Part shown: in pieces, positions 35,133 to 44,706 of the stretch
How the letters are laid out: each line of letters starts with the position of its first letter
Numbering within the stretch: the first letter of the stretch is position 1
Source of the DNA: Bacteroides sp.
GTDB taxonomy: Bacteria; Bacteroidota; Bacteroidia; Bacteroidales; Bacteroidaceae
NCBI GenBank assembly: GCA_019416685.1
Contig: DXWV01000044.1
Coordinates: forward strand, 161,106-225,105
DNA: 64,000 nt
Direction: 5' to 3'
Program-made: the position numbers and the translations under genes
Notes under the pieces: generated by a model
The model's database searches: none
Seen by the model: the letters and a program-made list of their open reading frames with translations, nothing else
What the model was told of the DNA's origin: nothing

Positions 35133-35153
35133 TATCGTCAGATATATGATGAA

Positions 35154-36830
35154 TTATCGAATTGATGCACCGATACCTTCCGGAAAACTCCCATCTTTAA
35201 TTGTAAAGTCACCATTGGCAGGAGCTGTGAACAGATCATCCGAAGTACCTGCATAGTCTGTACAACCTTTTATTGCACTTGAACCAAAGATACCGTCTGC
35301 GGTCATATAACTGTTGACTACAGCTACAGATTTAGAACGAACACCTCTTGAAGTAGAAGCCCAAACTCCGTTTGATAATGTTGCACCAAAGCTCTTACCT
35401 AAAATGCTGCTATTGAATGTTACAGTAGGACCTTGATCAGTACTGCCAGCATCTACAAGATATCTCGTCGCGCCAACCGTATTATAGAATGTACAATTGT
35501 TGAAATCAATACTATTTACTGTTGCACATCCACGACTACTGTTGTTTAATGCGATGATATTGTGACTCAGTGTATTAAATATGGTATTTGTAAATACCAT
35601 TTTGCTGACTGTATACTCTTTGGCGTCCATACCAATACATGGATAACCACCGGTACCTTGATTGGTTATTATACAATTTTCGAATGATAATTGATCGATT
35701 GTAATTGATTTTTGGTCTTTCAGACGAACGATGTTACGTGAGAAGTCAATAAATTCACTGTCTTTGAATGATAATTCAACTACTGTAGCATCATTTCCCT
35801 GATTGAACAGATACTGTGCGCCCGCATCTTTAACAATTACATTTTCGAAACGTATATAGCTATGCTTACCACCCATGATAACTTCTCTTGCAATCTTTAA
35901 TACAGATTTACTTACACCATTGTTACCGAAGAATGTGATGGATAAATTATCAGGTATTGTTAAACCAGCCGGATCGCCGGTTGTAGGATCTACGCCTTCA
36001 AGTGTAAATTCGGCGGCAGCATCAAATATAACAGTAACACTTCCTTCGCCAGCCCATGAGTCTAACATTGTTTGTGTCAATGTACTACCGGCATGAATTT
36101 GAACTTTCAGGTTTCCTTCCGGTGCTTTCAATGCAGTGGTAACAGTACGTGTCCCACGAGCTGCAGTTTTGTTATAGATGGTGAACTGATAGCTTGTAGA
36201 AGCTTCCAGACCTTCAACTGTAGCTTCGCCGGCTGCTATCTGTTCTGTTGTCAACTCTATTGTTTTCACTTCACCTAGGATAGAATTGTTGTTTTCATCT
36301 GTGCCAACAACTTTTGCATATTCTATGTGCGTAACTGCCAGTCCGGAAGTCCAGCTAAGAGTGATGTAGTCTTCTCCTTTCTGACTGTTGTCAACTGCAT
36401 TCAGTATGTTTTCTGATTTTGTTTTGAAAGAGAAATCTGTCAGGTAATTCCAATAAGAATTGCCCTGAGTTTCAGAACAAGCTCTCACGCGGATAAAATA
36501 CTTAGTATTACCTACCAGATTCTCAATTGTAACAGGAGAAGTGGTGATACTCTTATCATTTCCATAAACGATAGAGTTAGCACGTGGTTCTTCTGTTTGA
36601 CCGTATAATGAGTCTGTAGAGTTTATTTCAATGACATAGTAATTGGTACTTGGAGACAAATCCCATGATACTTCCGCAGTAGTGGCATCCGCAGATACCT
36701 TGATGCTGTTAGGACTGAATAAACGGTCATAGCTACTGTCTACATCCCAGTCATTTACATCTACACATGCACTATTACTAAGAACGATAGCTCCGGTCAT
36801 AAGCATATATATATATTTATTTATTTTCAT
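35154..36830 (-). CDS. Surface glycan-binding lipoprotein with fibronectin-like and beta-helix regions 2
   Basis: 558 residues. Lipoprotein signal with Cys in SNSACVDVNDWDVDSS, two fibronectin-like modules (~40-240) and a beta-helix-like C-terminal half (IRFENVIVKDAG, VELSFKDSEFIDFS, ISFNNCTFYNT-type strands), ending with a NGDFTIK tail. Same plan and operon position as the protein at 16040-17692, but clearly diverged, so the two sets may recognise different pectin fragments. Follows susD 2 by 21 bp. Binding is inferred from position and architecture; a lyase function has no catalytic support. Confidence 0.8.
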   Translation of the reverse strand: MKINKYIYMLMTGAIVLSNSACVDVNDWDVDSSYDRLFSPNSIKVSADATTAEVSWDLSPSTNYYVIEINSTDSLYGQTEEPRANSIVYGNDKSITTSPVTIENLVGNTKYFIRVRACSETQGNSYWNYLTDFSFKTKSENILNAVDNSQKGEDYITLSWTSGLAVTHIEYAKVVGTDENNNSILGEVKTIELTTEQIAAGEATVEGLEASTSYQFTIYNKTAARGTRTVTTALKAPEGNLKVQIHAGSTLTQTMLDSWAGEGSVTVIFDAAAEFTLEGVDPTTGDPAGLTIPDNLSITFFGNNGVSKSVLKIAREVIMGGKHSYIRFENVIVKDAGAQYLFNQGNDATVVELSFKDSEFIDFSRNIVRLKDQKSITIDQLSFENCIITNQGTGGYPCIGMDAKEYTVSKMVFTNTIFNTLSHNIIALNNSSRGCATVNSIDFNNCTFYNTVGATRYLVDAGSTDQGPTVTFNSSILGKSFGATLSNGVWASTSRGVRSKSVAVVNSYMTADGIFGSSAIKGCTDYAGTSDDLFTAPANGDFTIKDGSFPEGIGASIR

Positions 36831-36851
36831 AATAGTTTGTTTTTATCAGAA

Positions 36852-38819
36852 TTAGTATCCGTAAGAATTTTGTAATGTTCCGTTAGAGTTATTTACAGTC
36901 GATCTTCCGATAGGGAATATATGACGGTTTACTACTCCATTGGGGCTTGTTCCTTGTAAGCCGGTGATTTTATTATAGCTTATTAATCCGCTACTAATCC
37001 ATTGAAGGGCATCATAATTGGCGTTGTCTGTATCTACAACTCCGTTACTTACTACATTTCCCCAAAAAGATACAGATTTCATATTGGCTGTATTTTCAGG
37101 CTCTTCATACCAGCAGATGGAAGAATAATCTATTTTATACCATTCTGAAGCAGAAGAATCTTCGTTATAATAAAGTTTTGAAGGATAAAGACCATTGTTG
37201 ATGGCATTACGGTAGGAATCAAGCATTTCTACTGTTTTATCAATCAGCAATCCCCAACGGATCAGGTCATATTTGCGTACAGCCTCTGCAGCTAATTCCC
37301 ACGCACGTTCGTCTACAATGGCTTTAAAGAAAGTATCTTTATCCGTAGCACGTGCATGTGCATAATTTGATGATTTTTCAGTACGATTGGCTTCCGAGAA
37401 AGCGCGATTGCGAACTTCAATAAGTGCATCAACGGCAGTCTTACCACAAGTTCCTGCACCGTTCGGACCGTATAATTCATTCACAACTTCGGCATACATT
37501 AATAACACATCAGAATAACGCATAACTACCCAGTTGATTCCATATCCGGTTTTTGTTGTTGCTTTTTGGTTTACTGCAAGCCAACTTGAACTCATTTTGC
37601 GTACGTCCCATTTTCCTACATAGATACCCCATGGAGAATTTTGCATAGTTTGTGTAGCGGTAGTTCCGCGGAGTTCGAAAGGTGCGCAAGTAATGTCACG
37701 ACGAGTGTCTTCAGGGTCGAATGACCAGAAGAACGGAGCTGTCAGTTTCACTTTACCAGATGAATTACCAAATCCGAATTGAGAGCTGACACCATTCATA
37801 CGTACACCTGCGGTATAGCCCATTTCACCTGAATAATTTAATCCGTGTGCAACTTCAAATAGGTTTTCATAATACACACCATCAAGAGTTAGTTGGTTGA
37901 TGCGGGCCCATTCGTCTTCATAGCTTGGATTTAATTTGTGTACTCCCTGGCTAATGATAGCATCCAAGCAAGTTAGTGCATGCTCATAAAGTTCTTTACG
38001 CTTTTCGTCACTCGGACGCATAGTAGGATAAGCTCCGTCACTATACCCCATTTGTCCTTCACGCTTTTCATTCAAGTCTACATAACCTGCTTTTCTGCTT
38101 TCACGAATGGAATATCCACCTTCGAACAATGCAATACGTGCTGCAAGTCCATAGGCAAAACCTTTGGTGCAACGTTCTGTATTATAACCTTCTTCGCCAG
38201 CCCAAGGTAATAGTCCAGCCGCTTCATCAAGATCTACCAATAATGCATCCATGATAACGTCTCTGTCTGTTTTTCCTACATAGAAATTAGAACCGTCTGT
38301 GCTTGTAGATTGCATTTTCATGGGTATATCTCCATAGTTGCGGATTAAATCGAAAAAGATCATAGACCGCAGGCAGAGTGCTTCACCCAAATAAATTTTC
38401 ATCGCTTTGTTTTCGCGGATATTCGATGAACGGATTCCCTCGATTACTAGATTCGCATTTTCGACCATTTCGTACATGCGAGTCCAATTCTCGTTAAATT
38501 CACTCCATTCTGGCGATGTATTATAGCTGCTGTTTCCACGATCTCTTCCGGTAGCTTCTACGTCGTCTTTCTTTATAGCGTCTACTAATTCGATATCTGA
38601 GTTGGTAGAGAAGTTTAATGGAACGCGACAACCATACGTTTTGTCCAGTGTCAAACCGGAATATACTTTATTTAATGCCTGTTCGGTCATTCTTTCTGAG
38701 GCATACACATTCTCCGGGAACATTTCAGAGGGAGAACTTTGGTCCAGGAAATCGGAACAAGATGCAAAGCTGATTAGTCCGGTTCCTGCTATGATAAATG
38801 TTTTAAATATATTTTTCAT
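36852..38819 (-). CDS. SusD-like glycan-binding lipoprotein 2
   Basis: 655 residues, lipoprotein signal with Cys in SFASCSDFLD. It carries the SusD blocks SPSEMFPENVYASERM, IYLGEALCLRSMIFFDLIRNYGDIP and INWVVMRYSDVLLMYAEVVNELYGP, and VDERAWELAAEAVRKYDLIRWG. It caps SusC 2 at the cell surface and captures glycans. Placed between susC 2 (15 bp) and the third gene (21 bp). Many motifs are shared with SusD 1, including the YVGKTDRDVI block, so the two operons derive from one duplication or have similar ligands. Confidence 0.95.
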   Translation of the reverse strand: MKNIFKTFIIAGTGLISFASCSDFLDQSSPSEMFPENVYASERMTEQALNKVYSGLTLDKTYGCRVPLNFSTNSDIELVDAIKKDDVEATGRDRGNSSYNTSPEWSEFNENWTRMYEMVENANLVIEGIRSSNIRENKAMKIYLGEALCLRSMIFFDLIRNYGDIPMKMQSTSTDGSNFYVGKTDRDVIMDALLVDLDEAAGLLPWAGEEGYNTERCTKGFAYGLAARIALFEGGYSIRESRKAGYVDLNEKREGQMGYSDGAYPTMRPSDEKRKELYEHALTCLDAIISQGVHKLNPSYEDEWARINQLTLDGVYYENLFEVAHGLNYSGEMGYTAGVRMNGVSSQFGFGNSSGKVKLTAPFFWSFDPEDTRRDITCAPFELRGTTATQTMQNSPWGIYVGKWDVRKMSSSWLAVNQKATTKTGYGINWVVMRYSDVLLMYAEVVNELYGPNGAGTCGKTAVDALIEVRNRAFSEANRTEKSSNYAHARATDKDTFFKAIVDERAWELAAEAVRKYDLIRWGLLIDKTVEMLDSYRNAINNGLYPSKLYYNEDSSASEWYKIDYSSICWYEEPENTANMKSVSFWGNVVSNGVVDTDNANYDALQWISSGLISYNKITGLQGTSPNGVVNRHIFPIGRSTVNNSNGTLQNSYGY

Positions 38820-38834
38820 GTCAAGTACTTGTTT

Positions 38835-41800
38835 TTAGAATGTTACATTAATACCACCTACAATAGAGAAACTCTTAGGGTATGCTGCATAATCAACGCC
38901 CGGTGTCATAGGAGTGCTTGTACAACAGTCTACTTCGGGATCTACGCCCGAATATTTTGTTATGCAAAGAATGTTGTAGGCAGTAGCATATAACCGGATA
39001 TTATTCATATAAATCTTTTTAGAGAATGTTTTAGGCAGTGTATAACCGATGGATACATTCTGTAAACGTAAGAATGAGGCGTTTTCTACATCCCAGCTTG
39101 TGAGCGGGCGTGTAGTAATGGATGCAGGATTAAATATATTTTTGCCGGCATTCACTTCATTGATTCTGCTATAGTAAGCCTCTTCTCCATTGGCACTAAT
39201 GTATTTATTGGCATAATTTGCACTTAGCATATTCTCACCGGTAACCGGGTCAATACGTGAGTAACGATCTGACAAATTGAAGTTATCATTCAGATTGTAG
39301 TGCTTACCAGAATTATAATACATACTGGAGTATGTTTTCGTAGCATTAACCAGTTTGCCGCCTAATTGATAATTAAAGAATATCGAAAAATCGAAATTTT
39401 TCAAGAAAGTACCATTAAAACCGAAACCTCCTGTTACAGGATGTATTGTGTTACCTAAACGTACTTTATCCTTTTCAGTAATAGAACCGTCACCATCAAC
39501 GTCTTTAAGTTTCATAGCTCCTGGTTCCAGTGTTCCACTAATGGGGGAATAAGAGAAATCTTCTTTATCACGAAGTACCCATGAGGTTCCGGTCCATTTC
39601 AAGTCATCCGTAGTATAGAATCCGTCATAGATATATCCGTATACTTCACCTAAGCGGCCTCCTTCTTCAATAAGGAAATCTTCACTACTCATTAGACCTG
39701 TGCCGGCCCATTTACTGCTTTCCCAAGTTGAGCCACCGGGATATTTGTCAATCTTACCCCGGTTGTAAGAGATGTTGAAGTTGAAGTTAAGCCCCCAATT
39801 TTTTTGGTCGGCTAATACAATGTCAGTCTGGAATTCCACACCCTTGTTAGATGTTTGTCCGATATTCTGGTACTGGTACTTATAACCGGTTGATTCTGGT
39901 ATTGATTTTCTCATTAACAGATCTTTAGTAGTATTCCAGTAAAAATCTACACTTCCTGATACGCGGTTGTTCCAGAATCCGAAATCGATACCGACATTAC
40001 GGGTAACGGTAGTTTCCCATTTCAGGTTTGGATTAGCTAACATCTCACCATGTTGAAGTACCGTTGCTGTATTTTCATCGAAGTAGATACTTTTGTCACT
40101 TGTTCCTGCTAATGCATATGTGAGATTCATATATTTGGGGTCGATACGGTTGTTACCAGCTGTTCCGTAAGAAAGACGGAATTTTAAGTTAGAGAGCCAG
40201 TCTTTAGTGTTTTCCATAAAGGCCTCATCACTAAGACGCCATGCAAAAGCGGCAGAAGGGAATACTCCCCATCTATTACCTTTTGTGAACATACTGGAAC
40301 CATCAGCACGCATTGTTACAGTGAACAAATAACGGTCGAATAATGTATAATTCAGACGTCCGAAAAGTGAGGTCGTATTATCTTTTATATTTGTATAAGT
40401 TTTAGTTGGTAGTGCAGTACCGTTACCCATATTTGCCAGAATCTGATCGAACGTATTACTGTCCTCAAAGTCTACAGCTGTCAGATAAGTATATTTAGAT
40501 CCTTCACTGGTAACTTCCTGACCTATCATCAGATTGAAGTGGTCGTTTTTGGCAAGAAGATTCTTGGTGTCATAGGTTATTGTATTGGCTACACGCCAAT
40601 CCTGACTCGTCTGTTTGGTCAGATAGGCTTGTGGATGTCCGGAATAACCGAATTTAGAATTAACAGATGCTTTAGCATCCCACACCTGGTCTGTGTTTCG
40701 ATAATTCCATCCATAACCATACTCAGAACGAATTTTTAATCCTTTTACAGGTCCCCATGTCAATCCGGCATTGAAATTGTTTTGCAGACGAGTCTGTTGT
40801 TTATAAGTACCATTTGTGCGTTCCACCGGAGTATAATCAACGTTACCGGATTCTTCATCTACTAATTCATCAGTTAGGCGTTTCACCGGACGGTAAATAG
40901 TAGAACGTGCTACAATAGAGTAGGCTTTGCTTGATTCTTGTGTATCTGCTCCTCCGCTGAGACCGTCAATAATTGTATAAGAAAAACGGTTGTTGAAATC
41001 GAAAGTTAACCATTTATTTAGTTTGGTTTGTAATTTGGCTGAAATGTTATTTCTTTCATAACCGGAGTTGATCATAATACTCTTTTCATCACTGCGGGCC
41101 ATACTTACAGAATATTTAGTATCTTTTGTACCGCCACTAACACTTAGATTGTACTGTTGCTGACTTCCGGTACGTCCGAAAAGTTCATCCTGATAGTCAG
41201 TTCCCGCTTTGGATTTGTAAATTTCCAGGTCACTAAAACTACCATAGTATGAACCGGTCTGGTCTACTTCCTGTTGCCACATCGCAAATTCATAAGGGCT
41301 TAATACTCCTACTGCACCTACTCTTTTACGCATACCATAGGATGCTCCGAATGAAACTTCGGGTTTACCTTCACGGCCGGATTTAGTAGTAACGATTATT
41401 ACACCATTCGCTCCTTTAGCACCATAGATAGCTGTAGAAGATGCATCTTTCAATACGTCGATAGATTGAATATCCGAAGACGCAATATCACTGATGCTGC
41501 TTACAGGAAATCCGTCTACAATATAAAGAGGTGAATTATCTTGTGATAGAGATCCACCACCGCGTACACGAATCTTAATTTCAGCATCAGGAGAACCTTC
41601 TGTCGTTGTGATAGAAACACCGGCAAGTTTTCCGGTTAATGCTTCTGATACATTTGTTACCGGGATTGACTCTAAGTCTTTGGCACTTACAGAAGCTACT
41701 GAACCGGTAAGATCCTTTTTAGCCACTGTACCATAACCGATAACGACTACTTCATCCAAAGCCTGTGCATCATCTTGTAAAGTTACATCAATTTTGGTTT

Positions 41801-42083
41801 GTCCTTTTAGCGCAATTTCCTGTGTTTTCATACCTATATAAGATATGACTAATGTTGCTTTTGAAGGGACTTTAAGGTTAAAGTTTCCATCCAAATCAGT
41901 GATAGTACCGTTGGTGGTATTTCCTTTTTCTACGACGGAGGCTCCGATTACCGGTTCGCCGGTCGCATCTTTCACATTACCCTTGAGGGTAATTGTTTGC
42001 GCGGAAACGCTGAGCGATAGAGCTGCAAATAACATAAGCAGCACGATTCGCATGTTTTTCACTTGGTTAGACATTCTTTGCAT
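38835..42083 (-). CDS. SusC-like TonB-dependent outer-membrane transporter 2
   Basis: I chose ATG 42083 (MQRMSNQVKNMRI), preceded by an AT-rich leader; a start at 42131 would leave an implausibly long charged N-terminus. About 1082 residues. Signal peptide ends SVSAQTI, then a carboxypeptidase-regulatory-like domain (LKGNVKDATGEPVIGASVVEK), the ALDEVVVIGYGTVAKKDLTG segment, a plug with DVLKDASSTAIYGAKGANGV and a barrel to the C-terminal Phe. It imports pectic oligosaccharides with SusD 2. Plug and N-domain are close to SusC 1, while the barrel loops differ, fitting transport of different oligosaccharides. Confidence 0.95.
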   Translation of the reverse strand: MQRMSNQVKNMRIVLLMLFAALSLSVSAQTITLKGNVKDATGEPVIGASVVEKGNTTNGTITDLDGNFNLKVPSKATLVISYIGMKTQEIALKGQTKIDVTLQDDAQALDEVVVIGYGTVAKKDLTGSVASVSAKDLESIPVTNVSEALTGKLAGVSITTTEGSPDAEIKIRVRGGGSLSQDNSPLYIVDGFPVSSISDIASSDIQSIDVLKDASSTAIYGAKGANGVIIVTTKSGREGKPEVSFGASYGMRKRVGAVGVLSPYEFAMWQQEVDQTGSYYGSFSDLEIYKSKAGTDYQDELFGRTGSQQQYNLSVSGGTKDTKYSVSMARSDEKSIMINSGYERNNISAKLQTKLNKWLTFDFNNRFSYTIIDGLSGGADTQESSKAYSIVARSTIYRPVKRLTDELVDEESGNVDYTPVERTNGTYKQQTRLQNNFNAGLTWGPVKGLKIRSEYGYGWNYRNTDQVWDAKASVNSKFGYSGHPQAYLTKQTSQDWRVANTITYDTKNLLAKNDHFNLMIGQEVTSEGSKYTYLTAVDFEDSNTFDQILANMGNGTALPTKTYTNIKDNTTSLFGRLNYTLFDRYLFTVTMRADGSSMFTKGNRWGVFPSAAFAWRLSDEAFMENTKDWLSNLKFRLSYGTAGNNRIDPKYMNLTYALAGTSDKSIYFDENTATVLQHGEMLANPNLKWETTVTRNVGIDFGFWNNRVSGSVDFYWNTTKDLLMRKSIPESTGYKYQYQNIGQTSNKGVEFQTDIVLADQKNWGLNFNFNISYNRGKIDKYPGGSTWESSKWAGTGLMSSEDFLIEEGGRLGEVYGYIYDGFYTTDDLKWTGTSWVLRDKEDFSYSPISGTLEPGAMKLKDVDGDGSITEKDKVRLGNTIHPVTGGFGFNGTFLKNFDFSIFFNYQLGGKLVNATKTYSSMYYNSGKHYNLNDNFNLSDRYSRIDPVTGENMLSANYANKYISANGEEAYYSRINEVNAGKNIFNPASITTRPLTSWDVENASFLRLQNVSIGYTLPKTFSKKIYMNNIRLYATAYNILCITKYSGVDPEVDCCTSTPMTPGVDYAAYPKSFSIVGGINVTF

Positions 42084-42153
42084 GTTTACTTTTAGTTTAT
42101 TAAAATGATTGTTTTTCTTAGTTACACCCATATAGAGCGTTAATTGATCGCTA

Positions 42154-42217
42154 CAAAAGTATACGGATGTGAACTATGAGATGTGCAATATTTGTTTTTA
42201 GGGTGGTATTTTTTGTT
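42154..42217 (-). promoter_or_regulatory. Promoter and direct-repeat operator of the susC 2 operon
   Basis: On the minus strand TACTTTTG (42154-42161) is a perfect -7 box. AACAAATATTG ends exactly 24 nt upstream of it and is followed by CACATCTC. A second AT-rich half-site with AAAAAATACCACCC lies 21 bp further upstream (42207-42214). The core matches the promoter of the 47344-48045 gene almost base for base. Confidence 0.7.
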
Positions 42218-42232
42218 TTAAGACGAAAAGTA

Positions 42233-43534
42233 CTACTTAATCAGCTGTTTACAGAACCAATTATTGGTTACTATATCCTGTTCTTTTGTACGCCAGTGAC
42301 CTGTGTCGTGAGCAATGAACAACTGTTTGGGAGCAGTGATGACATTGTAGGCTGAGAAGGTGGAAGTAGGAGGACAGGTGGGGTCATTATACCCCCATGA
42401 ATAATATCCGGGTGCTTGGATAAAACGTGCGAAATTGACCACATCGTAGTAGCGGGAAGTTTCAATCTTTTCGGGTTTATTGTTCAATACCTGATTTTGA
42501 GGGGCAAACATGGCTGGCCAACCTCCGGCACGGCCGTGAAGATAACCGGTCACGTCACAGAGGGCAGGATAGAAAGCTACGAGTGCTTTGACACGGGAGT
42601 CTAATCCGGCAGTAACCATTGCCAATGCACCGCCCTGACTTCCACCGATGACACCTAAGTTCTTTCCATCATATTCGGGCAGGCTACACAAAAAATCGAG
42701 CGCACGTATGCAGCCGGTATATACACGGCGGTAATAATAGTGATCTTTACTATCGAGATTATAGAAAGCATAGTTGTTTAATACACCTTTGCTGAGATCG
42801 GCATACAGATTATTGGGTAGTGTTTGCGGAATACCATGGATACCGATGGCGAGGGTAATCATTCCTTTTTCTGCAAGTGTCATCTCTGCCGGTTGTTTCT
42901 TTACTCCGGCTCCCGGTACACGAAGAACTGCCGGGTATTTGCCGGGCTTTTTAGGTATGCAGAGGATGCCATAAAGGTAACTTCCTTTCTGGTAGTGTTG
43001 TAAACGGACATGGTATACATTTGTTTCCGGAGTACATTGTTCGGGTAACAGAGTAATTAGAGGTTCCATCGGTATACTGGCTGTTTCTGCTTTGGCACGT
43101 TCCCAAAACTTGGTAAAATCTTCGGGAAGTGTTGTTGTTGGTTTCAGCTTTTCAGGGCTAAAACCTATATTTACATAGTTGGAATAGGTAATACCATTTA
43201 CCTCTGTACGGCAAAGACAAGTGATGAAACCAGGTGTTTTCATTGTACCGGCTTTCACTTTAAAGCTGCCATTTTTCAGATCGCTACTTCCTGTTTGGTT
43301 AGGGGGGAGTTTTTCAGGACCTATTTCATAGGTGAGTGGAATGTTTTTGAGCATTATATTCCCACGTATAACCCGAATAGTAAATGATGCTTGTTCTCCT
43401 GTACGATATGTCCAATCGTCGTGATCGGGAGTAATCTCGATATGGACATAGTCTTTGATATTCGTCTTTTGAGCAAAAGATGCTATGGGACAGCACAATA
43501 AAATAAGAATGAGTAGTATGCTTTTCTGGTTCAT
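42233..43534 (-). CDS. CE7-like acetyl esterase (acetylxylan esterase fold)
   Basis: The start at 43534 (MNQKSILLIL) gives a signal peptide ending SFAQKT; the frame extends upstream to 43624 but without a signal. 433 residues. An N-terminal beta-sandwich of ~110 residues is followed by an AXE1/CE7-type alpha/beta-hydrolase: RVPGAGVKK, the nucleophile elbow GVIGGSQGGAL near 298, and a late AHDTGHW His. The family removes O-acetyl groups from small sugars or oligosaccharides. In this locus it may deacetylate pectic fragments. Transcribed toward susC 2 from its own promoter; the gap to the susC 2 operator is short, so read-through is possible. Confidence 0.8.
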   Translation of the reverse strand: MNQKSILLILILLCCPIASFAQKTNIKDYVHIEITPDHDDWTYRTGEQASFTIRVIRGNIMLKNIPLTYEIGPEKLPPNQTGSSDLKNGSFKVKAGTMKTPGFITCLCRTEVNGITYSNYVNIGFSPEKLKPTTTLPEDFTKFWERAKAETASIPMEPLITLLPEQCTPETNVYHVRLQHYQKGSYLYGILCIPKKPGKYPAVLRVPGAGVKKQPAEMTLAEKGMITLAIGIHGIPQTLPNNLYADLSKGVLNNYAFYNLDSKDHYYYRRVYTGCIRALDFLCSLPEYDGKNLGVIGGSQGGALAMVTAGLDSRVKALVAFYPALCDVTGYLHGRAGGWPAMFAPQNQVLNNKPEKIETSRYYDVVNFARFIQAPGYYSWGYNDPTCPPTSTFSAYNVITAPKQLFIAHDTGHWRTKEQDIVTNNWFCKQLIK

Positions 43535-43557
43535 GATACAATGATTAAATGTTGAAA

Positions 43558-43565
43558 CAAAGTTA
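43558..43565 (-). promoter_or_regulatory. -7 box of the CE7-like gene
   Basis: TAACTTTG on the minus strand matches TAnnTTTG and lies 24 bp before ATG 43534. The shared pectin operator is not convincing here. Confidence 0.5.
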
Positions 43566-43634
43566 ATGGAGTTTGCGTAGCTTTTTGTAGAAATAATGTT
43601 TCTTTTTGCGAGTATATGTACCAATTATTCTACC

Positions 43635-43662
43635 TTGAAATAAAAAAGCTATACTATCTTTG
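43635..43662 (+). promoter_or_regulatory. Promoter of the esterase gene at 43694
   Basis: TTG (43635-43637) and TATCTTTG (43655-43662) are 17 bp apart. AATTATTC lies 24 nt before the -7 box, a weak resemblance to the shared operator core. Confidence 0.55.
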
Positions 43663-43693
43663 TCACTCTGAGTTTATTAATTGTATAAATGAA

Positions 43694-44599
43694 ATGAAAA
43701 GAGGTGTATGTTTTTGGTTATTGGCGGGAATGTTTCAAATAGGTGTTGCACAGACTTTTTGTCCTATATGGAATAATAACATGCCAAACAGTAAAGGTAT
43801 TACTGTGAAAGATAGTATTGCTAATGAACGGGTATATCAGGTAGGTACACCTGGAGTGTATGTTTTTGAACCCTCGAAAGCAGAAAATAAGAAGACTGCC
43901 GTGTTAATTATTCCGGGTGGAGGATATGCACGTCTGGCTTATCAGATCAGTGGATGGCAGTTGGCTAAATGGTTTAATACGTTTGGGGTTACTGCTTTTG
44001 TTCTTAATCATCGTATGCCACAGTCACCAGATGTGATAGTGAGTTATCGGGCTCCTTTGGAAGATGCACAACGGGCTATGAGGTACATTCGTTTTCATGC
44101 GTCAGATTATGGTATTGATACTGATAAGGTAGGAGTAATGGGCTGTTCGGCAGGAGGGCATCTTTCGGCTTGCCTTTCTACATTTTCAGAAGATTGGGGA
44201 ACTGGAGGAGACGCATTGGATAAAGAGTTTTTCCGTCCTGACTTTACAATACTTATTTCTCCTGTGATTTCAATGGGAGAAACAGTACATAAAGGAAGCC
44301 GGGATAATCTCTTGGGAAAGAATCCGTCACCGGAATTGTTACATCAGTTTTCTTGTGATGAACGTGTAACAAATCAGACTCCACCGGCTTTTATTGTACA
44401 TGCTACTGATGATCGGTCTGTTTCTTCTCTCAACAGCATTCTCTACTATACTGCACTGAAACGAGCTGATGTGAAGAAAACAACTCTGCATATTTTTCCG
44501 GAAGGAGGACATAGTATCGCTTTACGTAATAATCCGGGGACAACTAATCAATGGCCCGCGTTGGCAGAGGAATGGCTGGAGGGAGTGATAAGTGATTAG
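43694..44599 (+). CDS. Secreted alpha/beta-hydrolase esterase (BD-FAE/lipase-like)
   Basis: ATG 43694 (MKRGVCFWLL) starts a signal peptide ending GVAQT; the promoter at 43655-43662 lies inside the longer frame, which rules that start out. 301 residues. LIIPGGGYAR near 74 is the oxyanion-hole HGG-type loop, GCSAGGH near 150 holds the nucleophile Ser, and EGGHSI near the end gives the catalytic His. Such enzymes deacetylate hemicellulose or pectin oligosaccharides. Divergent from the CE7-like esterase and convergent with the gph-like gene. Substrate cannot be read from the sequence. Confidence 0.8.
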   Translation: MKRGVCFWLLAGMFQIGVAQTFCPIWNNNMPNSKGITVKDSIANERVYQVGTPGVYVFEPSKAENKKTAVLIIPGGGYARLAYQISGWQLAKWFNTFGVTAFVLNHRMPQSPDVIVSYRAPLEDAQRAMRYIRFHASDYGIDTDKVGVMGCSAGGHLSACLSTFSEDWGTGGDALDKEFFRPDFTILISPVISMGETVHKGSRDNLLGKNPSPELLHQFSCDERVTNQTPPAFIVHATDDRSVSSLNSILYYTALKRADVKKTTLHIFPEGGHSIALRNNPGTTNQWPALAEEWLEGVISD

Positions 44600-44706
44600 T
44601 GATTAGCGGTTAGTGATTAGCGGGCGGCGTTATAATCACGCTGCATAGCACTAATCACTAATCACTAACCGCTAATCACTAATCACTAACCGCTAATCAC
44701 TAATCA
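44591..44706. repeat. Hairpin of 7-bp tandem repeats between convergent genes
   Basis: The left arm repeats GTGATTA four times with a GCGGTTA variant. The right arm is the complement, CACTAAT/CGCTAAC repeated nine times with period 7. Both neighbouring genes end inside it. It could act as a bidirectional terminator. Similar period-7 and period-8 hairpins occur at 61613-61671 and 62869-63056. Confidence 0.75.

Noticed and set aside
42233..43624. Longer N-terminus for the CE7-like protein
   Set aside because: The extra 30 residues lie upstream of the -7 box and hide the signal peptide that begins at 43534.
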